The position numbers and the translations under genes are program-made. From positions 62,001-126,000 of IMG/VR virus record IMGVR_UViG_3300037042_004723: a stretch of DNA of 64,000 bases; one strand, written 5' to 3'. Positions 1 to 6,705 of the stretch are shown here, piece by piece. The notes beneath the pieces are model-generated. The model searched no databases and was not told the origin of the DNA. It worked only from the letters and a program-made list of their open reading frames with translations. The first letter of the stretch is position 1. Every line of letters begins with the position of its first letter. The stretch is from a virus.

Positions 1-11
1 GCCTTTAACAA

Positions 12-47
12 GAAAACTCCCGCGCAAGCGCTTGCGTTGGAGTTTTC
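12..47. repeat. inverted repeat IR1 enclosing palindrome site 1
   Basis: GAAAACTCC (12-20) and GGAGTTTTC (39-47) are perfect inverted arms. The loop holds the dispersed palindrome CGCAAGCGCTTGCG (23-36). It is the first of six related AAAACTC...GAGTTTT elements in the first 3.2 kb and lies downstream of the minus-strand gene ending at 119. It could be a bidirectional terminator-like stem or a protein site. Confidence 0.85.
23..36. promoter_or_regulatory. dispersed palindrome site 1 (CGCAAGCGCTTGCG, perfect)
   Basis: Perfect 14-bp palindrome, one of eight in the window with at most one mismatch. The AAGCGCTT core with a central CG resembles LacI/GalR-family operators (known family property); its role here is inference. 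Confidence 0.75.
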
Positions 48-54
48 CTGATGT

Positions 55-112
55 GCTAGCGGCCCCGGCGGGGGCGGGGCGCTTTTCCGGGCTAGCGGCC
101 CCGGCGGGGGCG
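55..112. repeat. GC-rich direct repeat pair after gene 119-532
   Basis: A 22-bp block beginning GCTAGCGGCCCC occurs at 55-76 and again, identical, at 91-112. Related GCTAGCGG/CCCGGCGGGG blocks recur near 1755-1830 after the sister gene at 1822-2082. Each block can form a CCCC-GCC-GGGG stem, so it may help terminate the minus-strand transcript. Confidence 0.7.
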
Positions 113-118
113 AGGGAG

Positions 119-532
119 CTAGCGATCCCAGCGACCGCCGATCCGGGGGCCGTCGTCGCCGGACTGCCACGGGAGCGCGCGGGGCGGGAGCGATGCCGCT
201 CGGACCCGCTCGGCCTCAATCTCGCGCCACTGGCGCGCCTCGCGCGCTTCGTCCGTCTCGCCCGTGTCCCACCACTCCTTCTCCGGCGGGGCAGCCGCTA
301 GGGCTGCTGCCTTAGCAGCTTCGCGCGCGTCCCGCTCGGCGGAGAGCCGCACGTCGATCGCGTCCCGCTCGGCGCGGATCGCGGCGAGCTTGCGCTCCTT
401 GATCGTCATGGGAGGCGCCTCCACAGTGAAGCTCGCCGGAGCCTCCGGCTCCAACGCGAGCGGGGCCACGGGCCCCACGGGGGCCGGGGAGAGGGAAGCG
501 AGCGCTGCAAAGGACTTGAAGGTCTTGCTCAT
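119..532 (-). CDS. cassette protein of unknown function, coiled-coil, GRWDR tail
   Basis: 137-residue protein. An Ala/Pro-rich N-terminus is followed by a long charged helix (about residues 44-115, rich in E, R and A) and a C-terminal motif DGPRIGGRWDR. The same ending, GPRIAGRWDR, closes the protein at 1822-2082, so the two are paralogous at least in their tails. The ATG at 532 lies 7 nt after the -10 box of a strong promoter, giving a leaderless mRNA. Function is not recognised. Confidence 0.75.
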   Translation of the reverse strand: MSKTFKSFAALASLSPAPVGPVAPLALEPEAPASFTVEAPPMTIKERKLAAIRAERDAIDVRLSAERDAREAAKAAALAAAPPEKEWWDTGETDEAREARQWREIEAERVRAASLPPRALPWQSGDDGPRIGGRWDR

Positions 533-539
533 GTCAATG

Positions 540-568
540 AATGTAGCCTATCAAGAGCCCATTGTCAA
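540..568 (-). promoter_or_regulatory. leaderless promoter of gene 119-532
   Basis: On the minus strand: TTGACA (568-563), 17-bp spacer, TACATT (545-540), then 7 nt to the ATG at 532. The expected start site falls on or next to the ATG. Confidence 0.8.
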
Positions 569-678
569 GGTATCCTTTGCCATGCAATGCAGATAGTTTG
601 CGCGTACCTGACAATGCATTAACCTGACCGGAAAACTCTATTTAACCATTAAGCATTAGCTTAAAAGGAGTTTTCCTG
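542..678. repeat. long direct repeat, copy 1
   Basis: About 137 bp, nearly identical to 2091-2228. The unit runs from TGTAGCCTAT, through the minus-strand -35 box, CCATGCAATGCAGATAG and a plus-oriented TGACAATGCATT box, to the inverted repeat ending GAGTTTTCCTG. It therefore carries the promoter of one cassette and the boundary of the next. Confidence 0.85.
630..676. repeat. inverted repeat IR2
   Basis: GGAAAACTC (630-638) and GAGTTTTCC (668-676) are perfect arms. An inner stem TTAAGC-ATTA-GCTTAA lies between them. Confidence 0.85.
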
Positions 679-688
679 TCTGGGGTCG

Positions 689-718
689 GCGTGGCCGACT
701 AGCGCTAGTCGGCCACGC
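689..718. repeat. perfect 30-bp palindrome
   Basis: Fifteen-bp arms with no loop, centred on AGCGCT between 703 and 704. It lies between the end of the minus gene at 729 and IR2. No T-run follows on either strand, so a protein-binding or cruciform role is as likely as termination. Confidence 0.9.
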
Positions 719-728
719 TGCCGGGGCG

Positions 729-1055
729 CTACACCCGGTAGAAGCCCCGGCACCCAACCACGGCCCCACCCTCGTCGCGCACGAGCGCGCCGGGGGTCAG
801 CAGGTCCGCAGTGGACCGGCCCGCCTCGCGCGCGGCGCTCGCCGCGAGCGCGCTCACGACGAGCCAAACCCCGCTCTGGGGCGCGGGGAGACCGACCGGC
901 TCCCCGCGCGTGACGCGCGACGTCGGGACGCCACAGACGTCCTCCGTGGTCTCGGTTGTCTCGGTGGCACGGGCGACCCCCTCCGAGGGGAGGGTGCGGG
1001 TGGAGCCGTCCGCGAGGACGACCGCGACGATGTGCGGGGTGAGGTTCTTGAGCAT
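729..1055 (-). CDS. conserved phage-type protein beginning MLKNLTPHIV
   Basis: 108 residues. The layout is NLTPH at the start, a LP-SEG-VAR segment, a VCGVPTSRVTRGEPVGLP stretch, WLVVSALAA, and a C-terminal LLTPGALVRDEGGAVVGCRG. This belongs to a small soluble protein family common in phages of Gram-positive and other hosts, with no assigned function that I know of. The reading frame extends upstream, but the ATG at 1055 sits 6 nt after a -10 box and is the natural leaderless start. Confidence 0.8.
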   Translation of the reverse strand: MLKNLTPHIVAVVLADGSTRTLPSEGVARATETTETTEDVCGVPTSRVTRGEPVGLPAPQSGVWLVVSALAASAAREAGRSTADLLTPGALVRDEGGAVVGCRGFYRV

Positions 1056-1061
1056 GATAAG

Positions 1062-1090
1062 ACCATAGCAGTTCATCACTGCATTGTCAA
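1062..1090 (-). promoter_or_regulatory. leaderless promoter of gene 729-1055
   Basis: Minus strand TTGACA (1090-1085), 17-bp spacer, TATGGT (1067-1062), 6 nt, ATG at 1055. Confidence 0.85.
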
Positions 1091-1153
1091 TGTATATTTT
1101 GCCATGCAATGGGGAATATTTAACCGACCTTGACAACTGCCTTAGTGCAACGA

Positions 1154-1190
1154 GAAAACTCCCTTTAACAGGCCATTAATAGAGTTTTCC
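1154..1190. repeat. inverted repeat IR3
   Basis: GAAAACTC (1154-1161) pairs with GAGTTTTC in 1182-1190. It sits about 30 bp downstream of the minus-strand gene ending at 1222. Confidence 0.8.
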
Positions 1191-1221
1191 GCTTGGCCGG
1201 TTAGCCCGGCGGGCCGGTCGG

Positions 1222-1632
1222 CTACTCGTAGCGGACGGTGAGGCTCGCCGCGTAGGGAGCGGGCGAGAATACGAGGGTGAGCGCGGTAACGTCGCACGTG
1301 GGGACGTCGCGGGGGATCTTGGCGAGCAGTAGCTCGGCAACGTGGCGTGCGAGTCTCTCGCACGAGAGCGCGGTGCCACGCTCGGCGATCCGGTCCATGT
1401 ACAGGCCCACCATGGCCTGGTCGAACAGGAAGCCCCGGTCGTCCAGGCGCGGCGCGCACGTCACGGTCAGGTCCCACCGGACCGGGATCGCCTTGCGGCC
1501 CCCGTCGACGTTCACAAGGGCCCCAGCGGGGCCACAGTGGTTCGGGCCCGAGACAACGAAATTCGAGATCCCCGCGCGCTGCAGCGTGAAGCTGGCGAGC
1601 TTGAGCGCGGGGCGGGCGGTGTGATTCAGCAT
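1222..1632 (-). CDS. cassette protein, possibly T-fold (PTPS/QueD-like)
   Basis: 136 residues. The segment CAPRLDDRGFLFDQ followed by SCERLARHVAELL loosely recalls the LDxRGxxxDF and helix region of 6-pyruvoyl-tetrahydropterin synthase-like T-fold proteins. The metal-binding His triad of that enzyme family is not evident, so an enzyme call is not supported. The ATG at 1632 is preceded by TATCAC and TGATGA, again leaving no room for a Shine-Dalgarno sequence. Confidence 0.65.
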   Translation of the reverse strand: MLNHTARPALKLASFTLQRAGISNFVVSGPNHCGPAGALVNVDGGRKAIPVRWDLTVTCAPRLDDRGFLFDQAMVGLYMDRIAERGTALSCERLARHVAELLLAKIPRDVPTCDVTALTLVFSPAPYAASLTVRYE

Positions 1633-1713
1633 TCATCAGTGATAGCACAGCTACCTTGACAATGATACAACAATCGAACAACAATCGACTGTCAAGGTAA
1701 GGCAATCCTGTCA

Positions 1714-1752
1714 GGAAAACTCTATGGTGCAAGGCCCTTAATGGAGTTTTCC
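1714..1752. repeat. inverted repeat IR4
   Basis: GGAAAACTC (1714-1722) and GAGTTTTCC (1744-1752) are perfect arms between the cassettes at 1222-1632 and 1822-2082. Confidence 0.85.
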
Positions 1753-1821
1753 GGTTAGGCCAGTGGCCCGGCGGGGCCGGGGGCTAGCGGTTGGCCGGTC
1801 GGGCCGCTTACCCGGCGGGGG

Positions 1822-2082
1822 CTAGCGGTCCCAGCGACCCGCGATTCTGGGGCCGTGACCCTCGTCGGGAGCGGTCGCGCGGGCCCGTGCGGCGCGTACC
1901 TTTTCCTCTTCGACGGCGAGCCGCGCCGCCGTCTCCTCCGCCGACTCGGCGGCCCTTGCCGCCTCCCAGGCAGCGCGCCCCGCGCGATACATCTCCCTGA
2001 TCTCCCGCGCTTCTGCGCGGAGGCGCTCGTTGCGCGAGAGGGTGGCGGTCGCGGGGGGGGTGGTCGCGGTGTTCTTGAGCAT
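1822..2082 (-). CDS. cassette protein of unknown function, GRWDR tail
   Basis: 86 residues, almost entirely one charged helix (E, R and A rich) ending in GPRIAGRWDR. It is a short paralogue of the 119-532 product, sharing the helix-plus-tail layout and an almost identical upstream repeat. Leaderless start at ATG 2082. No known function. Confidence 0.75.
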   Translation of the reverse strand: MLKNTATTPPATATLSRNERLRAEAREIREMYRAGRAAWEAARAAESAEETAARLAVEEEKVRAARARATAPDEGHGPRIAGRWDR

Positions 2083-2088
2083 TCATCA

Positions 2089-2117
2089 GTTGTAGCCTAT
2101 CGAGAGCCCATTGTCAA
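2089..2117 (-). promoter_or_regulatory. leaderless promoter of gene 1822-2082
   Basis: Minus strand TTGACA (2117-2112), 17-bp spacer, TACAAC (2094-2089), 6 nt, ATG at 2082. Confidence 0.8.
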
Positions 2118-2228
2118 GGTATCCTTTTCCATGCAATGCAGATAGTTTGCACGGTCTTTGACAATGCATTTGACAGACCGGAAAACTCTGTTTAGTCATT
2201 AAGCATTAGCTTAAGTGGAGTTTTCCTG
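2091..2228. repeat. long direct repeat, copy 2 (contains IR5)
   Basis: Nearly identical to 542-678. IR5 arms are GGAAAACTC (2180-2188) and GAGTTTTCC (2218-2226). This copy also has an internal plus-oriented TTGACA followed 17 bp later by TAGTCA. Confidence 0.85.
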
Positions 2229-2240
2229 ACCACCTTTGGC

Positions 2241-2267
2241 AAAAAAGGCGCCCCGGTGAGGGGGCGC
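2241..2267 (-). terminator. intrinsic terminator of the sigma-like gene
   Basis: On the minus strand GCGCCCC, a 6-nt loop and GGGGCGC are followed by a C and a run of six T (A-run at 2241-2246 on plus). It lies directly downstream of the stop at 2278. Confidence 0.85.
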
Positions 2268-2277
2268 ACTCCTTTCT

Positions 2278-2799
2278 TCAGGCTGCCATCGCAGCGGTGA
2301 TCGTGGCGATCGATCGCTGTTTGGCACGAGTGACGCCAGCGTTTGACGTACGGCAGGCGATGGCTACGACCTTCGCCGGGGTACCGGCGAGCAGCATCTC
2401 AAGCACGCGACGGTCGGACGCTTCGATAGACGCCATGGCAAGGGCCAGGCGCGCTTCATCGGCGCCGGACTTGCTCGGCATAGGGGCCGCAACGCTCTCG
2501 ACGTTGCGAGCGTAGGACGTGAACCGTGGGGCTTCGAAACCGGTCTTGATCACGTTGATCGTGCAACGGGTCACGACCTTCCGGATGAAGCGGGCAAGGC
2601 CCGTCATGCCCGAGCGGTTAAAGTCCCGCAGGGCCACGATGAGGCGGATCGTAGCGGTCGAGATCAGATCATCGATCATGCCCCACACCCGGGTGTCGCT
2701 GTCCTCGATCACTCCCATCACGGCAAGCTCGATCAGGTTCGCGTGCTCCACGACAACGGTGTTGATCTCAGAGGCGGTTAGCTTGGGTTGGTTCGTCAT
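2278..2799 (-). CDS. sigma-70-like transcription factor
   Basis: 173 residues from ATG 2799 (a TTG 9 nt upstream is possible). A sigma region 2-like block (IDDLIS...LIVALRDF...ARFIRKVVTR) matches the DLIQEG...AVDKF...WIRQAITR pattern of sigma-70 proteins. A region 4-like helix-turn-helix block near the C-terminus (ASDRRVLEMLL...SNAGVTRAKQRSI) follows. There is no anti-sigma or region 1.1 part. As a phage sigma it could redirect host RNA polymerase to phage promoters; this is inference. It is the only cassette gene with a clear hairpin terminator. Confidence 0.65.
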   Translation of the reverse strand: MTNQPKLTASEINTVVVEHANLIELAVMGVIEDSDTRVWGMIDDLISTATIRLIVALRDFNRSGMTGLARFIRKVVTRCTINVIKTGFEAPRFTSYARNVESVAAPMPSKSGADEARLALAMASIEASDRRVLEMLLAGTPAKVVAIACRTSNAGVTRAKQRSIATITAAMAA

Positions 2800-2811
2800 C
2801 TGTTCCAACCA

Positions 2812-2840
2812 CCCTACACCCGTTGGCCGTGCATTGTCAA
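2812..2840 (-). promoter_or_regulatory. promoter of the sigma-like gene
   Basis: TTGACA (2840-2835), 17-bp spacer, GTAGGG (2817-2812), then 12 nt to ATG 2799, so any leader is about 5 nt. The -10 is poor. Confidence 0.6.
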
Positions 2841-3107
2841 GGTATCATTGCCATGCAATGCAGTGCAGATCCCTGGCGAATGACGCTTGACAATCGCACT
2901 GATACATGGTATCGTGGTCTGTTACGTCTAGATGCGTCACACGTCGATCAAGCTGCGAAGCATACCACGTATTCGATGAATTGTCAATCACGCAATGCAT
3001 CGAAGTTTCAGCGAAAGCGCCGGATAGCACCACGACCGAGCACGCATTGTCAAGCACAATCGACATGGAGATCTTGGCACAATCCTTGACAATGCACTGG
3101 TCAGACC

Positions 3108-3154
3108 GGAAAGCTCTATTTAACCATATGCACTGTGGCCATAAGGAGTTTTCT
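3108..3154. repeat. inverted repeat IR6 (diverged)
   Basis: GGAAAGCTC (3108-3116) and GAGTTTTCT (3146-3154) form the most diverged member of the IR family, preceded by TTGACAATGCACTGGTCAGACC. Confidence 0.7.
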
Positions 3155-3343
3155 TGACCCCTTGGGCAAGTGATTACAATGGCTTGGGCTGTCAGAACAA
3201 AAGCTCTCCGCGCCCTAGGCTTTTATAACCCTATAGAGCGTGCCGACCCATTTCCATATTCGTCCTATGAAAACAGCCAATATGGGTTATGAAGTGCATT
3301 GTCAATTGAACAATGCTGTCGGGACGCGCACTTGCGCATCTGT

Positions 3344-3381
3344 CCACTTGCGTTGATGTCCATCTCGTGGAACGCAAGTGG
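3344..3381. repeat. 11-bp perfect inverted repeat
   Basis: CCACTTGCGTT (3344-3354) and AACGCAAGTGG (3371-3381), with a 16-nt loop. It has no T-run and lies 120 bp upstream of the first rightward gene, consistent with an operator or RNA hairpin. Confidence 0.8.
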
Positions 3382-3500
3382 TATTGAGGGGTCCTGAGGT
3401 TGAGATCCACTTGCCGAGGTCATTGGGGGCCAATAGGTAAATCGAAAATTTGGGAGGTATTTTTTCACCTCCGGATTGACAGTTCTGATAATAGGTAACA

Positions 3501-4469
3501 ATGCACTGGTACGGACGTGAGCTGATCACCGAGGACGATCTATGTACAGCCGTTCACTCGATTCGCATTTTCCCGGAGGCTGAGCGATTCACGGCGGCTT
3601 GCCTGGAATCAGGCATCGACCTGCAGGCCATTCTCAAGCGGATATCCTCCTATTCAGGGCGCATGGAGATGCACAGGATCAGCGGACTCTTTGGGCCGTC
3701 CTTCCATTTGCGAGACCTCCTTATCGAGACCATTGGGCCGAAACAAATCACCCTCGTAGGTCGGCGCTATGGGGCGCTCAAGGTTGAACATGCCGTCCTG
3801 AACGCAGAGGGGCGTAGCGCATACGCCTGTCTATGTGACTGCGGTGAGCGGCCTGTCTTCACAGGCGACCATCTCAGATTCAAAAAGAGCTGCGGCCACC
3901 ACATACTCACAAACGGCAAGGGGCGCTCGAAAGACTCGAATCGGTACACGATGGTTTCCTGGAAAGGCCTATGGGACCGCACCACGAACCCGAATTCACA
4001 ACACTGGAAACACTACGGAGGCAGGGGAATCCGGGTATGCGAGCGTTGGCGCCGATTTGAAAATTTTTTCGCTGACATGGGTCCTAGGCCTCCGGGCACG
4101 TCTATTGATCGCTTTCCGGACAACGATGGGAATTACGAACCTGGGAATTGCCGGTGGGCCACGCCCAGGCAGCAGGCAAACAACAAGCGTTGGAATGGTC
4201 GACCCAAGGGATTCAAGGCTGCCAAGCCGTACAAGCTCAGCACCCATTGCAAGAACGGTCATGAGTTCATCGAAGGCTCGTTCAAGACCGTATTCAACAG
4301 GCAGAAAGGGAAGGAGCAGCGACAATGTATTGCTTGCGTTGAAGGCAGGAAGCCAAGGAACGCAATCAAAGCGAAAGCCTACAAGCTTCTCAACATGGAG
4401 AAACGCCGGGCATGGCAACGCGAATACGATCGCAAGCGGCGGCATAAGTCACCGCAACCACAGACTTGA
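3501..4469 (+). CDS. HNH-type homing endonuclease-like protein
   Basis: 322 residues. A central block about residues 150-235 has the pattern WxGLxxR...[13 protein letters not shown]...DMGPRP...[20 protein letters not shown], typical of free-standing phage endonucleases related to the HNH superfamily. It is flanked by a four-Cys segment (CLCDCG...CGHH, near residue 110) and a C-terminal CKNGHEF...CIACVEG zinc site. The lysine-rich tail probably binds DNA. An extended -10 (TGATAATAG) ends 6 nt before the ATG, so translation is probably leaderless. Confidence 0.8.
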   Translation: MHWYGRELITEDDLCTAVHSIRIFPEAERFTAACLESGIDLQAILKRISSYSGRMEMHRISGLFGPSFHLRDLLIETIGPKQITLVGRRYGALKVEHAVLNAEGRSAYACLCDCGERPVFTGDHLRFKKSCGHHILTNGKGRSKDSNRYTMVSWKGLWDRTTNPNSQHWKHYGGRGIRVCERWRRFENFFADMGPRPPGTSIDRFPDNDGNYEPGNCRWATPRQQANNKRWNGRPKGFKAAKPYKLSTHCKNGHEFIEGSFKTVFNRQKGKEQRQCIACVEGRKPRNAIKAKAYKLLNMEKRRAWQREYDRKRRHKSPQPQT

Positions 4470-4494
4470 CAATGGCGGTCTTTACCGGGAAGTT
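4466..4494 (+). promoter_or_regulatory. leaderless promoter of gene 4501
   Basis: TTGACA (4466-4471), 17-bp spacer, GAAGTT (4489-4494), 6 nt, ATG 4501. It starts inside the stop region of the preceding gene. Confidence 0.7.
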
Positions 4495-4500
4495 GGGCCC

Positions 4501-4707
4501 ATGTCGCAAGTACTGTTCTCGGTGATTGGCGGGTCCCTGGTGAACCTGGCGAAGGTGAACTCCATCGAGAATTCGACCTTGGACAAGGGGAAGGTCATCG
4601 TCTCCTTCGAGTGCGGCCAGAAGCTGGTGTTGGATGGAACCGTGGAGACGGTCATCCTGAAGATTGGCGGCTCCAGGGATGACTTGAGCGAGAAGAAGAG
4701 GGCCTAG
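4501..4707 (+). CDS. small protein of unknown function
   Basis: 68 residues, beta-rich pattern (VLFSVIGGSLVNLAKVNSIE...KVIVSFECGQKLVL...VETVILKI) with a lysine-rich tail. No domain recognised. The start is set by the promoter 6 nt upstream, and no ribosome binding site is present. It lies in the same direction as the flanking genes, separated from the next by about 137 bp. Confidence 0.75.
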   Translation: MSQVLFSVIGGSLVNLAKVNSIENSTLDKGKVIVSFECGQKLVLDGTVETVILKIGGSRDDLSEKKRA

Positions 4708-4809
4708 CGGTAGCGTCCTCTCCTCGTTCTTTCTGCCCGTAACCGATTACCTGTATGGGGGCGGCCTTGATGCCTCCCCCTATCGGGAGCGCCGAATTCG
4801 AAAGCCGTC

Positions 4810-4838
4810 TAGACAATCAGCGGTATAGGCGATACGGG
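4810..4838 (+). promoter_or_regulatory. leaderless promoter of gene 4845
   Basis: TAGACA (4810-4815) followed by AT, 17-bp spacer, TACGGG (4833-4838), 6 nt, ATG 4845. The TAGACAAT variant of the -35 recurs upstream of 36795. Confidence 0.7.
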
Positions 4839-4844
4839 TTAGGC

Positions 4845-5156
4845 ATGGACGAGCCCGTGTTGGTCAATAAATTGGCGTTGGAGGTCACGCCGTATGAGCA
4901 TGGCATCTGGTGCGCGATTGCGGACGGGCGGCCGTTCGTGAACACCATCGTCCTGCGGCGGTGGTCGGAGAACGGGGAGAAGATCCACTTCATGCTCGAT
5001 ACGCACAATTTCTTGATCATGGCGCCCGACGAGGAGATGGAGGTCGTCGAGAAGCCGGAGCCCTTCTACACCGCAGCCTTTCAGGCCGAACGCCTGGTAA
5101 AGGATGCCGAGAAGATGAGGACCCGGCCTGGAGGTGACCGATGGAGGGCGCCATGA
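4845..5156 (+). CDS. unknown soluble protein
   Basis: 103 residues. A beta-rich first half (NKLALEVTPYEHGIWCAIADGRPFVNTIVLRRW) is followed by a charged helix and a basic tail. An upstream in-frame ATG at 4770 exists, but the promoter geometry favours 4845. It overlaps the next gene by ATGA (5153-5156), so the two are translationally coupled. Function unknown. Confidence 0.75.
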   Translation: MDEPVLVNKLALEVTPYEHGIWCAIADGRPFVNTIVLRRWSENGEKIHFMLDTHNFLIMAPDEEMEVVEKPEPFYTAAFQAERLVKDAEKMRTRPGGDRWRAP

Positions 5157-5368
5157 TCACAAATGGAGCCTACGCCAAGCACCGACGTGATGCGCTCGCC
5201 GCCGAGGGCAACTGCATCAACGGCGGGCACCACCCGAAGCCGGCGCGAGGCACCAAGTGCGACTGGTGCCGGGTCGTCCACAGGATAGGCGTCAAGCAGG
5301 CCTTGGCGATGGCATCGGCGTCGCTGCTGGCGCCTCAGCCGCCTATCAGCAAGAGGATTTACCGATGA
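5153..5368 (+). CDS. small Cys/His protein, unknown
   Basis: 71 residues. NCINGGHHPKPARGTKCDWCRVVHRIG contains C-x6-H-x9-C-x2-C and could bind zinc. The chosen ATG (5153) has GGAGG about 6 nt upstream and overlaps the previous stop; an ATG at 5141 would also fit. The last 25 residues are Ala/Pro rich. Confidence 0.7.
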   Translation: MITNGAYAKHRRDALAAEGNCINGGHHPKPARGTKCDWCRVVHRIGVKQALAMASASLLAPQPPISKRIYR

Positions 5369-5631
5369 ACGAGAGCAGTTTCGTGACCTGATGGAGCGCC
5401 TCCGCGATGGGCGGAAGGTGGGCTACGAGCAGCCGTTGCTGGCTTCGCTGGCAGCGTGCGTGGCTTGAGCGGTTCCGATCAATAAAGGCGCAGGCTGTCA
5501 TGAACAAGACCTAGCCTACGTCGTCGCTTGGAGGCATCGCCGCCCCACATGTCAGGCTCAGCGGCTATCGTGCGCCTCATGTGGAGATCTCCGGTGACCG
5601 GCGTCAGGGCCTTGGAGTATAAGAACGGGCG
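5369..5631 (+). other. intergenic stretch
   Basis: 263 bp with no convincing gene. A 25-codon frame at 5391-5468 lacks any start signal. A TATAAG box at about 5618-5623 may be the -10 for the next gene. Confidence 0.5.
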
Positions 5632-5769
5632 ATGATTAAAAACACGTGCCGGTGGTGCAAGTCCGCAGACTGCACCCCAGCTACGTCGCCGCATTGCTAT
5701 TGCCTGGATTGCGAGACGCCGCTGGAACCATGCCGGTGTCGTCCCGATTGTACGGGCTGCCGTCGCTGA
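5632..5769 (+). CDS. Cys-rich mini-protein
   Basis: 45 residues including eleven cysteines in CxxC-like pairs (CRWCKSADC, CYCLDC, CRCRPDCTGC). This is a compact multi-zinc or disulphide knuckle protein. ATG 5632 follows TATAAG by 8 nt with no Shine-Dalgarno. The density of Cys and the clean start-stop make it a likely real gene, one of many tiny zinc-ribbon proteins here. Confidence 0.7.
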   Translation: MIKNTCRWCKSADCTPATSPHCYCLDCETPLEPCRCRPDCTGCRR

Positions 5770-5870
5770 CAATCGGATTGCCACTGACTAATGAAAAATT
5801 GTCCACACCGTAGTCAGAGGTGGTCAAAAGTGAAAAATTTGCGGTTGACCAGAGAAAAGACACCTCGAAA

Positions 5871-6317
5871 ATGAACCGACAGGACGAACGCGAATGGGTG
5901 GAGTTGAGCGTGGACGACGACGATGACGGTGACATGGACGCCGACGAGAACTTGGCGACGGAGATGCATCGTTACGTTCAGTTTCGGCTGAATAGCATGA
6001 TCCGGACCCCCGGCTCCTACGGCAAGACCAGGGAGGCGGTGATTCTGCAGTTGATGCTCATCGTCGAATTTGCGTTGCTCACGCATCCTCTCCATGAGGA
6101 CGAGCCGGATGCGTCCTTCGAGGAGTTGTTGGCGATGTTTCCTGATGCCAAGGTGAAACCGCAGCGCGTGCCTGCGCACGACTGGATTCGGGCGTGTGCT
6201 TCGGCGACGGGCGCGTACATCTCCATGAAGGTGCTGGCGGCGCAATTGGCGCATCGGGCGTCGTGTCCGCACTGCGGGCCGGAGTCCGAGGGTGAGGCCG
6301 AGAGCCTGAAGAACTAG
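5871..6317 (+). CDS. unknown acidic protein with terminal CPHC
   Basis: 148 residues from ATG 5871. An acidic stretch (SVDDDDDGDMDADE) is followed by a helical body and a C-terminal SCPHCGPESEGEAE. An alternative GTG at 5820 adds a lysine-rich leader. Which start is used is uncertain because neither has a good ribosome site. Function unknown. Confidence 0.7.
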   Translation: MNRQDEREWVELSVDDDDDGDMDADENLATEMHRYVQFRLNSMIRTPGSYGKTREAVILQLMLIVEFALLTHPLHEDEPDASFEELLAMFPDAKVKPQRVPAHDWIRACASATGAYISMKVLAAQLAHRASCPHCGPESEGEAESLKN

Positions 6318-6358
6318 GGGTCAGTTGCGCTGGCATCTATTGGGATGATAGTTGGGTG

Positions 6359-6691
6359 ATGATCGAGCTGTACGGGACGGTCTGGACCGAGACCATGCTC
6401 CAAAACCTGATCGAGGATGTTGCCCGGCAGCGGACTCATCTCGACGACCTGCGCCTGAGGGTTACGCAGCAGGCAGCGGAGGTCGTGCGAATCAAGATCG
6501 AACTATCCGGCCGCAACGAGCGGGTCAAGCAGCTTACGGCCGAGACCCAGGCCCTCAGGCAATTGTCGGCCATCGATCGCAAGCGGGCCCAGGAAGCCGT
6601 CAGCAGCGAGCGGTCGTGGCATGGTCAGGCTGTGCAGTTTCGCTACGAACTGGAGGCGCTGAAAGAATCTCTGAAAAAATCAGCGCCCTGA
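6359..6691 (+). CDS. coiled-coil protein
   Basis: 110 residues, almost wholly helical with heptad-like spacing (LQNLIEDVARQRTHLDDLRLRV...KQLTAETQALRQL), ending ALKESLKKSAP. GATAGT lies 6 nt before ATG 6359, and a TTGCGC box is 16 bp further up, so it fits the leaderless pattern. A scaffold-like or structural accessory role is possible but unproved. Confidence 0.75.
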   Translation: MIELYGTVWTETMLQNLIEDVARQRTHLDDLRLRVTQQAAEVVRIKIELSGRNERVKQLTAETQALRQLSAIDRKRAQEAVSSERSWHGQAVQFRYELEALKESLKKSAP

Positions 6692-6705
6692 GTTGTAGTA
6701 AGGGC

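Larger units (their letters stand above)
2800..3500. promoter_or_regulatory. non-coding divergent control region
   Basis: About 700 bp without a convincing gene between leftward and rightward transcription. It holds several TTGACAAT boxes on both strands. One on plus has TATCGT 17 bp downstream (near 2889); one on minus has TATGCT at 17 bp (near 2985). No ATG follows either at 6-7 nt, so they may make non-coding RNAs. It also contains IR6 and an 11-bp inverted repeat. Confidence 0.7.

Noticed and set aside
1-2200. Many long plus-strand reading frames opposite the cassette genes (for example 1277-1624)
   Set aside because: They mirror the minus-strand genes in GC-rich DNA. The minus-strand frames have the promoters and the shared GRWDR tails.
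1-3200. Integron-like cassette array with attC sites
   Set aside because: No integrase gene, no R/L core boxes, and each cassette has its own promoter. The repeats look like regulatory or recombination repeats.
5391-5468. 25-codon frame MERLRDGRKVGYEQ
   Set aside because: No ribosome site or leaderless promoter, and too short to judge.
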